Virus record (IMG/VR): IMGVR_UViG_3300025128_007302
Location: 1 to 25,835 of that record
DNA: 25,835 nucleotides
Source of the DNA: a virus
Reading direction: 5' to 3' (one strand)
Shown here: piece by piece, positions 1 to 6,194 of the stretch
Layout: the number at the start of each line of letters is the position of its first letter
How positions within the stretch are numbered: position 1 is the first letter of the stretch
Notes under the pieces: generated by a model
Databases searched by the model: none
What the model saw: only the letters and a program-made list of their open reading frames with translations
Told to the model about the DNA's origin: nothing
Position numbers and translations under genes: made by a program

Positions 1-2
1 AC

Positions 3-620
3 TATCAAAATACCGGTTATTATGAATATGATAATTTAAGTTATTATCAAAATAACTACGTACCGACTGTAGGACTCTATTACTATAACAATCTCCCATA
101 CTGGGGTTATTATGATGGGTGGTATTATTATTATGGTTTTAAACATATCTACCCATGGTGGTACTATTACAACTACATGCCTTCATACCATTATCATACT
201 CACACTCACGTGCATTGTCATGTAGGTAGTGATGGTCATGTCCATAGACCTCGAGGTAACTGGAGACACGACAATAAAAAACATTTAACATACAAACCTG
301 AAAATATTAACAAAACCGGTATAAATGTTAAAAATAACGACAATGTACCAGTTAAATGGAAAAACAATACTAATACTAGAATTAATAACAATACATCTAA
401 AACTAATCCGATGTTAAACACTAATTCTAATAAATCTAATATTAATAGAACCAATAATAACAAATCCAATATTAGAACCAATAATAACAAATCGAATATT
501 AGAACCAATAATAACAAATCTAATATTAATAGGACAAATAGTAACAAATCATCCAAACCAACGTATAATAAAAGTAACAATACTAACAAATCCCGCAACA
601 ATTCAAGAAAACCAAGATAA
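3..620 (+). CDS. Aromatic-, His- and Asn-rich repeat protein, 5' end outside the window
   Basis: The frame is open from the window edge (base 3) to the stop at 618-620, so the ATG at 177 is probably internal and the N-terminus is missing. The visible 205 residues fall into three zones: about 58 residues very rich in Tyr, Trp, Gly and Asn; a His zone (189-221) in which six His alternate with other residues (H-Y-H-T-H-T-H-V-H-C-H); and a basic Asn/Lys/Ser/Thr/Arg tail built from 9-residue repeats. No family is recognised. Alternating HxH is seen where metal is bound in trimeric phage fibres such as the T4 long-tail-fibre tip, but the Tyr/Trp-rich part looks more like exported low-complexity proteins of Bacteroidota. 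The next gene is 119 bp downstream behind its own promoter, so this is the end of an upstream transcription unit. Coding is likely; function is unknown. Confidence 0.6.
   Translation, partial: YQNTGYYEYDNLSYYQNNYVPTVGLYYYNNLPYWGYYDGWYYYYGFKHIYPWWYYYNYMPSYHYHTHTHVHCHVGSDGHVHRPRGNWRHDNKKHLTYKPENINKTGINVKNNDNVPVKWKNNTNTRINNNTSKTNPMLNTNSNKSNINRTNNNKSNIRTNNNKSNIRTNNNKSNINRTNSNKSSKPTYNKSNNTNKSRNNSRKPR
447..527 (+). repeat. 27-bp tandem repeat, three near-identical units inside the coding region
   Basis: Units lie at 447-473, 474-500 and 501-527. They differ at one position, the last base of a Ser codon (tcc/tcg/tct), and each encodes the 9-residue unit R-T-N-N-N-K-S-N-I. Degenerate copies flank them (about 420-446 and 531-550, the latter with an inserted AAT). 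The single difference is synonymous, so the protein sequence appears to be what is kept. Such tracts can expand or contract by slippage or recombination. Confidence 0.9.
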
Positions 621-649
621 ACCTGACATAATGTCACTCTTAACTCTTG

Positions 650-713
650 TGGTATACATTTTGTAATAAATGTTTGTGTATACCATAATTTTTCTTTACT
701 TTTGTGGGATACA
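650..713 (+). promoter_or_regulatory. Operator-like array over the sigma promoter
   Basis: TGGTATACA (650-658) is repeated as its exact reverse complement TGTATACCA (677-685) and again in direct orientation, imperfectly, as TGGGATACA (705-713). The wider direct repeat 647-662 versus 702-717 matches at 14 of 16 bases. Centres are 27 and 28 bp apart. The middle site lies between the -33 and -7 boxes and the last lies at the predicted start, where a bound repressor would block transcription. The binding protein is unknown. Confidence 0.55.
673..704 (+). promoter_or_regulatory. Bacteroidota-type promoter of the sigma gene
   Basis: TTTG at 673-676, a 20-bp spacer and TACTTTTG at 697-704 match the -33 TTTG / -7 TAnnTTTG consensus known from Bacteroides. 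The predicted start near 708 gives a leader of about 32 nt before the ATG at 740. This is the only promoter of this class found here with a conventional leader, and it implies that the host holoenzyme transcribes the phage sigma gene. Confidence 0.7.
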
Positions 714-739
714 TTTAAAACTAATTAAAATTTTATTAT

Positions 740-1537
740 ATGGCAAAACAAACATTCATAAATCAAGAAGAAATATCTCACTATCTAAGAGATGTAAGAA
801 AAAAAACAGTTTTAACTCCTAAACGGGAAAAAGAACTCGCGGTTAAAATACAAGACCCTTCTACCACACAAGAAGAAAAAGAAAAAATAGAAAAAGAATT
901 AATCGAAGGCAATTTAAGATTTGTAATAACCGTAGCTAAAGACTACCAAGGACAAGGTATTTCCCTTTCAGATTTAATTGCAGAAGGTAATTTTGGGTTA
1001 CTCAAGGCTATAAAAAACTTTGACTGGTCAAAAGGATTCAGGTTTATTTCCTATGCAGTCTGGTGGATTAAACAATCAATCCTCCAATCTCTAAATGAAC
1101 ATTCACGTACTATAAGACTACCAGTTAATATTGTACAAGAACTACAAAGGCAAAAAAGAAATACGGACGAGAATATAACTAAATTAGATAAAAAATTAGC
1201 TAATTTACCTAAAACAATTTCTATAGATAGACCTATAAATGAAGACGGTGACATGTTAATAGAGGTGATACCAAACGAAAATTCTATGAGACCTGATTCA
1301 GTGTTTGAAAATGAATTTACTCTTAAAAAAGAGTTAAAAGGTATTATGAAATGTCTTGATGACCGTGAAATTATAATAGTAAGAGAATATTATGGATTAG
1401 ATGGTGTACCTAAAACATTACAAGAAATAGGTGACGACTTCTCTTTAACTAAAGAAAGGGTAAGACAAATTAAAGAAAAAGCTCTTAGAAAATTAAGAAA
1501 TGATAGTTATTCTTTACTTGACTACCTAACTGAGTGA
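740..1537 (+). CDS. RNA polymerase sigma-70 family factor
   Basis: A 265-residue primary-type (RpoD-like) sigma factor. Region 1.2 is residues 6-38. Region 2 is about 57-130, with the polymerase-binding and -10-reading segments around NLRFVITVAKDY, DLIAEGNFGLLKAI and the aromatic stretch RFISYAVWWIKQSI. Region 3 is short (about 130-185). Region 4 is about 200-252, with the helix-turn-helix TLQEIGDDFSLTKERVRQIK. The order matches chromosomal RpoD of Bacteroidota (about 290 residues) but is trimmed in region 3, so it could redirect host polymerase to phage promoters. It has its own host-type promoter, an operator-like array and a 32-nt leader. The best candidate target is the ATATTTATA element found upstream of several genes here (inference). 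Confidence 0.93.
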   Translation: MAKQTFINQEEISHYLRDVRKKTVLTPKREKELAVKIQDPSTTQEEKEKIEKELIEGNLRFVITVAKDYQGQGISLSDLIAEGNFGLLKAIKNFDWSKGFRFISYAVWWIKQSILQSLNEHSRTIRLPVNIVQELQRQKRNTDENITKLDKKLANLPKTISIDRPINEDGDMLIEVIPNENSMRPDSVFENEFTLKKELKGIMKCLDDREIIIVREYYGLDGVPKTLQEIGDDFSLTKERVRQIKEKALRKLRNDSYSLLDYLTE

Positions 1538-1545
1538 TATTTATC
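1537..1545 (+). promoter_or_regulatory. ATATTTATA-type upstream element (8 of 9 bases)
   Basis: ATATTTATC directly follows the sigma stop codon (the motif starts on its last base) and ends 14 nt before the ATG at 1560. It is the weakest of the copies in this window. See the finding on the ATATTTATA family. Confidence 0.4.
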
Positions 1546-1559
1546 TTAAAAAAAGATAG

Positions 1560-2864
1560 ATGAAAAAAAGATTCTTTCCATTTTTAATTGCTTTATCAGC
1601 TTTAGCTGTTTCAGGTAGTGCTGCTTTTTATTCGGTGTTCGGTTTAAGTAAACTATTTGCCGGTGCAACCACTGAAGTATTAATTATGGCCGGTTCATTA
1701 GAGTTCGCTAAACTAATTGTAGCTTCACTACTATACCAATATTGGGGTACAATAAATAAATGGTTACGAACCTACCTATCAATCGCAGTATTTGTTTTAA
1801 TGGTAATCACATCTGGAGGTATATATGGATTTCTATCAGGAGCATATCAAGAAACAGCTACCAAGTCTGAATTTTTAGATAAATCATTAATTGTATTACA
1901 AACTAAACAAAATAGATTTGAAGAACAGAAGACAGACCTTACTTTAGAAAAGACACAGTTGAATACAACCATTTCCGATTTAAGAACATCCCTCTCAAAT
2001 CCAACATCAGTATCATATTGGGATGAAACGGCACAACAGGTAATCACTACTACATCTAGTTCTACCAGAAGGGCATTACAATCAGAATTAAAAACAACAA
2101 TCGCAGATAGGGATACTATTAATGTAAGATTAGAAGCTGTAATGGATTCGGTAATGAGAATTGATACAGAACTACTCGAATTAGAAATTAATAACGAAGA
2201 ACAAAGAGAATTAGGTCCATTAAAATACCTAGCAGCAACAACTGGTGAGGAAATGGGTACTGTTGTTAATTGGTTCTTATTACTTATTATATTTGTATTT
2301 GACCCTCTCGCTATTGCAATGGTAGTAGCAGCTAATTTTGCATTTGCTCAAATTAAACCTAAAAAAGAAATGGAAGTTCCTTCACCACACTACTCACCTC
2401 AACCTACCATTCCTAGAGAAGTTATAATGGAAGAACTAAGTCAAACAGAAATATCTAGAGAGTTAGATAAAAATGATAGGGAACCCAAAAAAGAATTATA
2501 TACAGAAGAAGATGAAAAACGAATGGATGTAATTGGGCAAAATGGTAATGAAGGTTTACATTACGATGTGTTAGAAAATGAAGAAAAAAACAAAGACATA
2601 ATACCAGTTATTTCAGAACCTATTAACCCCACCGATGAGGATTTGAATAGGTTAGAAAAATTTCTTAAACTAGATAAAAATGAAAAAAAAGAGGAAGAAA
2701 TTCCTTTAGATAGATTAACTGACACCACTCAAACTCTAACCAGTGAAGAGAATATGTCTGAAATTCCGGAAGAAGATGACCATAATACAAAATCTGTAAA
2801 AAAAACTCATATATTAGATGTTAACGGACACAAAATATTACGATATAGAAAATATAGAGAGTAA
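1560..2864 (+). CDS. Four-helix membrane protein with coiled-coil loop and acidic cytoplasmic tail
   Basis: A 434-residue protein with predicted membrane segments at about 5-33, 37-61, 70-95 and 236-263. Between segments 3 and 4 lies a long helical, coiled-coil-like stretch (about 100-220) rich in Glu, Gln, Thr and Leu. After segment 4 a charged tail of about 165 residues, dominated by Glu, Asp and Lys, runs to the C-terminus. The first helix could act as an uncleaved signal anchor. With an even number of helices the coiled coil and the tail are on opposite sides of the membrane from each other. No enzyme motif is visible. It lies just after the sigma gene and overlaps the amidase gene by 47 bp, so the two are co-transcribed. 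A role at the host envelope (signalling, exclusion, lysis timing) is possible but not shown. Confidence 0.85.
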   Translation: MKKRFFPFLIALSALAVSGSAAFYSVFGLSKLFAGATTEVLIMAGSLEFAKLIVASLLYQYWGTINKWLRTYLSIAVFVLMVITSGGIYGFLSGAYQETATKSEFLDKSLIVLQTKQNRFEEQKTDLTLEKTQLNTTISDLRTSLSNPTSVSYWDETAQQVITTTSSSTRRALQSELKTTIADRDTINVRLEAVMDSVMRIDTELLELEINNEEQRELGPLKYLAATTGEEMGTVVNWFLLLIIFVFDPLAIAMVVAANFAFAQIKPKKEMEVPSPHYSPQPTIPREVIMEELSQTEISRELDKNDREPKKELYTEEDEKRMDVIGQNGNEGLHYDVLENEEKNKDIIPVISEPINPTDEDLNRLEKFLKLDKNEKKEEEIPLDRLTDTTQTLTSEENMSEIPEEDDHNTKSVKKTHILDVNGHKILRYRKYRE

Positions 2865-3411
2865 CGGTAAAGTGGTAAAACAACAGATAATGTTAGGCCA
2901 TACATCTAGAAAAATTAAAGATTATAAAAAATCTTTAAAGTTAAGACATAATGGGAATTATGAAAAACTACCACACTTTATAATCTCTAAAACTGGTATT
3001 ATAGAAGAGATATTACCGTTAGACAAACCTACAAAATTCTTTGGTCACCCTTATGTAGATAATAATTGTATTTTTATTCTATTAGAAAATGAAGGATGGC
3101 TTAAAAAAAGTAAAACACAAAATCGTCTCTGTGACTGGCTAGGTAATATTTATAAAGGTGAAATAGTAGAAAGAAAATGGAGAGGTAATTTATTTTGGGC
3201 TACTTATACAGAGAAAGAGGTTAACAGTCTATGTGAATTACTAAATAAAATAACCGATAAATTTTCAATACCTAAAGAATTTATAGGACATAATGTAAAA
3301 GTAGATGGTGTAGAAAAATTTAAAGGAATAGTCTGTAGAAGTAACTATAGTGATTATTATACCGATTTAAGTCCTGCATTTAATTTTGAAAAAATAACAA
3401 AAATATTATGA
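2818..3411 (+). CDS. N-acetylmuramoyl-L-alanine amidase (Amidase_2 / PGRP-like)
   Basis: A 197-residue enzyme expected to cut the amide bond between N-acetylmuramic acid and L-Ala in peptidoglycan. It follows the Amidase_2/T7-lysozyme layout: a first ligand-type His in the strand IMLGHTS (H28), the PHFIISKTGIIEEI strand pair that follows in this family (H53), FIGHN (H158) and a Cys-containing loop GIVCRSNYSD (C173) followed by the usual Ser-Pro-Ala-Phe-Asn end. H28, H158 and C173 fit the His/His/Cys zinc triad of T7 lysozyme. No signal peptide is present, so it needs a holin or another route, or is virion-borne. The start at 2818 overlaps the upstream gene by 47 bp; a later start at M25 would leave little before H28, so 2818 is preferred. 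The stop overlaps the next gene as ATGA. Divergence is high, so the assignment rests on motif order. Confidence 0.72.
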   Translation: MLTDTKYYDIENIESNGKVVKQQIMLGHTSRKIKDYKKSLKLRHNGNYEKLPHFIISKTGIIEEILPLDKPTKFFGHPYVDNNCIFILLENEGWLKKSKTQNRLCDWLGNIYKGEIVERKWRGNLFWATYTEKEVNSLCELLNKITDKFSIPKEFIGHNVKVDGVEKFKGIVCRSNYSDYYTDLSPAFNFEKITKIL

Positions 3412-3974
3412 AAAAAATTACAAAACTTAAAAATTATAGAGAATATCTGGATAACCAGTACGATGATATGAAATCTCTTTTAAATAAATCTAGAATGCTT
3501 ATGGAACAAGAAGAAATAGACATCGAAGATGTAGACATTAAAGATGTGGAAAAAGAAAGAGAAGAAAAAGCAAGAGAATATAAAGTAAGTGGTGGTGTGA
3601 TAGTCATGCATGGTTCTGACGATGAAAGTTTAGACTTAACAGATGATGAAAAAACAACTTACCAAGAAACTATGGATGACTTTATAGAACAAGTATCTGA
3701 TTTAGTAGATTATTTACCTTTAAATGTATATGAGAACAATGTAGATTGGGGTGGGAGACTAGTAAAGTTTGATACTGAGTTTTTCTTTTCCTTAGGGGAA
3801 AGTAACGGTGTATTTATTACGTCTAAAATGGCAAAAGTAGACCAGGAGTTTACAGAAACACTAGAAAAACTAAAAAGTTATTATCAGATATTTTCAGCTA
3901 AATGGTCTAAAGTTTTAGCCAATAGAAAAACTACAGAAATGGATAAGGAGGATGAGCCAGCAAACGAACTATAA
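3408..3974 (+). CDS. Acidic protein of unknown function, 188 residues
   Basis: Starts at an ATGA overlap with the amidase stop, so it is translationally coupled to it. The N-terminal half (about 1-65) is highly charged and helical with a Glu/Asp/Ile-rich repeat-like stretch (IDIEDVDIKDVEKEREEK). The C-terminal half is more globular, with aromatic positions around NVYENNVDWGG and KLKSYYQIFSAKWSK. No signal peptide, membrane segment or catalytic motif is seen, and no family is recognised. It may be a partner of the amidase or of the membrane protein upstream. The stop is 3 bp before the next ATG. Confidence 0.75.
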   Translation: MKKITKLKNYREYLDNQYDDMKSLLNKSRMLMEQEEIDIEDVDIKDVEKEREEKAREYKVSGGVIVMHGSDDESLDLTDDEKTTYQETMDDFIEQVSDLVDYLPLNVYENNVDWGGRLVKFDTEFFFSLGESNGVFITSKMAKVDQEFTETLEKLKSYYQIFSAKWSKVLANRKTTEMDKEDEPANEL

Positions 3975-3977
3975 GGT

Positions 3978-4292
3978 ATGGAATTTTTAAAAAAATCATG
4001 GAAATTTATTATAGGGATACTAGGATTTATATTAGGGTTAGTGTGGTTTATGAATTCTAATTCTAACAAGAAAGTTAAAAAACTTAAAAAAGATATTAAA
4101 TCTAACGAAAATAAGACAAAGGAGGTTGATAAGAAAATTAATGATATACAAAAGAAAAAAGTTAGTACTAAAAAGAAAATAGATAAAACAAATCAAGAAA
4201 TTAAAAATGTTAAAAAGAAAAAGCCTGTAGTTAAAAAGAAGACGGGTAATAACGCTGCCAAGGCAGTGAGAGATAGGTTAAAGAAAAAATAA
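3978..4292 (+). CDS. Small membrane-anchored Lys-rich coiled-coil protein
   Basis: 104 residues: an N-terminal hydrophobic helix (about 9-27, FIIGILGFILGLVWFM) followed by roughly 75 residues made almost entirely of Lys, Asp, Asn, Glu, Val and Ile with heptad-like spacing, then a basic C-terminus (VRDRLKKK). This is an anchored, strongly basic coiled coil. In a lysis neighbourhood it could be a spanin-like or holin-like accessory; the basic tail could equally bind nucleic acid or teichoic or lipid phosphates. The gene follows 3408-3974 by 3 bp and precedes the Cys-rich miniprotein by 1 bp. No homologue is recognised. Confidence 0.72.
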   Translation: MEFLKKSWKFIIGILGFILGLVWFMNSNSNKKVKKLKKDIKSNENKTKEVDKKINDIQKKKVSTKKKIDKTNQEIKNVKKKKPVVKKKTGNNAAKAVRDRLKKK

Positions 4293-4293
4293 A

Positions 4294-4362
4294 ATGGAAA
4301 AATGTACCTGTACAAAATGCAACTGTGAAAAATCTTGTGATTGTTCTTGTTGTGTTTGTTAA
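4294..4362 (+). CDS. 22-residue metallothionein-like Cys-rich miniprotein
   Basis: ATG at 4294, stop TAA at 4360-4362. Nine of 22 residues are Cys in the pattern C-x-C-x2-C-x-C-x3-C-x-C-x-C-C-x-C (residues 4, 6, 9, 11, 15, 17, 19, 20, 22); the rest are Lys, Thr, Glu, Asp, Ser, Asn and Val, with no aromatic residue and no His. This is the composition and C-x-C spacing of a metallothionein domain, here reduced to one cluster able to hold a few Zn, Cu or Cd ions. It starts 1 bp after the stop of the previous gene behind an A-rich leader, in the same style as its neighbours. It has no signal peptide. It is too short to be certain it is translated; the tight fit between neighbours and the coherent composition argue that it is. 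Confidence 0.6.
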   Translation: MEKCTCTKCNCEKSCDCSCCVC

Positions 4363-4404
4363 AAACTTATAAAATAAACACTGTAATAACATAAAAAATT
4401 AAAC

Positions 4405-4884
4405 ATGAAAAAATTAAGTAAAAAACAAAGAAGAAAAAAAGCAGATAGATGGTTTGCTGCACATGGAATAAATCCTAATACACCTGATAGAAATAATGAC
4501 CATACAGTACTAGATTTAGTACCAAAACCACAATGGGGTAAACGTGATGAGAACACTACAACTTATGATTGTACAATTAATGTTGCAGGTTATCTCTTTT
4601 ATTCACATGTTTCATGTATTTTTACTGATGGAGATGGTAATACATATGAATATGAAGGGGGTGCTGGTGGTATAGGTATAGGTGATATTGAAGCTGAAGG
4701 ACTTATTTATTTTGGTAGTGAAGAAACATTATTAAAGGCTACAACATTTGGTGAAGCATTTATTGCTGAAGATGGTGGTACACTACAATTAACGTGGGGT
4801 ACTAGTGGTAATGCTACAGCAGTAGGTATAGGTGAAGGATTAGGAGCATTTGGTGGAAGTGGTTCTTGGAAGAAAGTAAATTAA
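4405..4884 (+). CDS. Gly-rich beta-strand protein of unknown function
   Basis: 159 residues. A very basic start (KKLSKKQRRKKADRW) leads into a region with no Lys/Arg cluster that alternates short hydrophobic strands with Gly-, Thr- and Asp-rich turns (DGDGNTYEYEG, GGAGGIGIGDIEAEG, GTSGNATAVGIGEG) and ends in GGSGSWKKV. The pattern suggests a beta-barrel or beta-solenoid. It loosely recalls the Vap-type barrels of Rhodococcus in its Gly-rich C-terminus, but the resemblance is too weak to name it. No cleavable signal peptide is seen. It precedes the exported thioredoxin-like gene by 11 bp and opens the envelope cassette. Confidence 0.75.
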   Translation: MKKLSKKQRRKKADRWFAAHGINPNTPDRNNDHTVLDLVPKPQWGKRDENTTTYDCTINVAGYLFYSHVSCIFTDGDGNTYEYEGGAGGIGIGDIEAEGLIYFGSEETLLKATTFGEAFIAEDGGTLQLTWGTSGNATAVGIGEGLGAFGGSGSWKKVN

Positions 4885-4895
4885 CAAATATAGAT

Positions 4896-5570
4896 ATGAA
4901 AAATTTATTATTAACTTTAGCATTGATTCTCGGGATGGGAATGAATGGTTATTCACAAACACCATTAACTACAGCTGTAGATTTTACTCATACGGATTTA
5001 GATGGTAATACCCACAATTTATTTTCTATTTTAAATAGTGGTAAATGGGTAGCGATTGATTTTCACGCTTATTGGTGTGGAACCTGTATGACCCTAGCTC
5101 CTGACTTTGGACAATCATTCCAAGATTACGGGTGTAACACAGGAGATGTGTTTTTTATGACGATAGAACTTGAAGGGACAACAAATCAATGTGAAGATTT
5201 TGAAAATACTTATGGCGGTGGTCATGAGGTACCTTATTTATGTAATGCTAGTAGTATACATAACGATTATGGTATTCAAGCATTCCCAACATTTATATTG
5301 ATTAATCCTAATGGTGATATAGTAGAACAAGATATATGGCCTTTTGATACTGGTATAATGGCTTCGACTTTATATAGTCATGGTTTAAACCCAGCAACGT
5401 GTAGTGGTGCAGTTTCTGTTGAAGAAATAGAAGATGTCTCATACAATTTTAATAATAACAATAATAGAATGTACGACTTATTAGGGAGAGAATATAAAGA
5501 TTACAACTCTATCCCTCTTGGGTCTATGTACATTCGCAATAACAATAAATTTATAAAAACAAAACAATGA
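4896..5570 (+). CDS. Exported thioredoxin-fold protein with T9SS type A-like sorting tail
   Basis: 224 residues from the ATG at 4896, which gives a clean signal peptide (1-20, ending GYS before QTP). The thioredoxin-like domain (about 25-165) has WCGTC (W60, C61, C64) and the cis-Pro motif AFPTF (P131), as in TlpA/thioredoxin oxidoreductases; extra Cys at 80, 99, 116 and 169 suggest disulfides in the mature protein. After an Asn-rich linker (184-190) the last 34 residues (MYDLLGREY ... SMYIRNNNKFIKT) match the short form of the T9SS type A sorting domain that directs cargo across the outer membrane in Bacteroidota. The tail is normally cleaved and the protein often attached to the surface. 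A phage gene with this tail would use the host T9SS. The stop overlaps the next gene as ATGA. Confidence 0.82.
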   Translation: MKNLLLTLALILGMGMNGYSQTPLTTAVDFTHTDLDGNTHNLFSILNSGKWVAIDFHAYWCGTCMTLAPDFGQSFQDYGCNTGDVFFMTIELEGTTNQCEDFENTYGGGHEVPYLCNASSIHNDYGIQAFPTFILINPNGDIVEQDIWPFDTGIMASTLYSHGLNPATCSGAVSVEEIEDVSYNFNNNNNRMYDLLGREYKDYNSIPLGSMYIRNNNKFIKTKQ

Positions 5571-6169
5571 AAAAAATTTTAGCATTAATTGTAATCGGAT
5601 TAGTAGGTTATTTTGGTTACACATATTTAAACACAGAAAATAAAACCGAAACTATCCAAGTAGAGGATGCACCTGTAAAGGTTTCGATTATGTACATTAA
5701 TTCTACTGACCAACCTCAAACAATTAGAGCAACTTGGGGTATCAATAAACCTGATACTACGGTTATTGCTCCTGGAGATTCAGTTAAGATTCAATCTAAT
5801 TGTAGTCCTAATGGTAGAGTATTACCTACAGAATGTTCAGAATTCCACTGTCAATTACTACCACCAGCTTCGTTAAAACAACCGAACCCATCGACAGGAA
5901 ACTTTTGGTTAAGTTATCAATTGGAACCAGGTGGCACTGTAAAGTGTATTCGTGACGGTCTATGGTATAGCAATCAAGATAATGAAGGAGCAGGACCTAT
6001 GGACAATTATATCTGGTCAGAATATACAAATTGGAAATATGAATTAGTGTGGAGTAATGACCCACATAACCAACAAGGAAATGAGATAGTTAATACGTTA
6101 GAAATAAAAACAGTTGAGTGTACATCCGTTGCGGACCCTTCGAGTCCATCAAAATTTTCATGTAACTAA
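5567..6169 (+). CDS. Membrane-anchored or exported protein of unknown function
   Basis: 200 residues. One N-terminal hydrophobic segment (about 4-21, ILALIVIGLVGYFGYTYL) acts as anchor or signal, followed by an acidic linker and a compact beta-rich domain with six Cys (C79, C89, C95, C127, C180, C199), probably disulfide-bonded outside the cytoplasm. The stretch INSTDQPQTIRATWG ... VIAPGDSVKIQSNC looks like an Ig- or thaumatin-type beta sandwich edge, but no family can be named. It is coupled by ATGA to the thioredoxin-like T9SS gene; a disulfide-handling partner next to a Cys-rich exported protein makes sense. The next gene starts 25 bp downstream. Confidence 0.75.
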   Translation: MKKILALIVIGLVGYFGYTYLNTENKTETIQVEDAPVKVSIMYINSTDQPQTIRATWGINKPDTTVIAPGDSVKIQSNCSPNGRVLPTECSEFHCQLLPPASLKQPNPSTGNFWLSYQLEPGGTVKCIRDGLWYSNQDNEGAGPMDNYIWSEYTNWKYELVWSNDPHNQQGNEIVNTLEIKTVECTSVADPSSPSKFSCN

Positions 6170-6194
6170 ACTAAATAAACTTAAATAATAAAAA

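Noticed and set aside
447-527. Repeats as a CRISPR array
   Set aside because: Units are contiguous with no spacers and encode a peptide repeat.
236-637. Long Leu-rich minus-strand ORF
   Set aside because: It is the complement of the Asn/Asp/Lys-rich repeats (aat/aac read as att/gtt on the other strand) and has no start context or natural composition.
4866-4895. TTG start extending the thioredoxin-like protein by 10 residues
   Set aside because: It lies inside the preceding gene and would put a charged stretch before the signal peptide; the ATG at 4896 gives a clean one.
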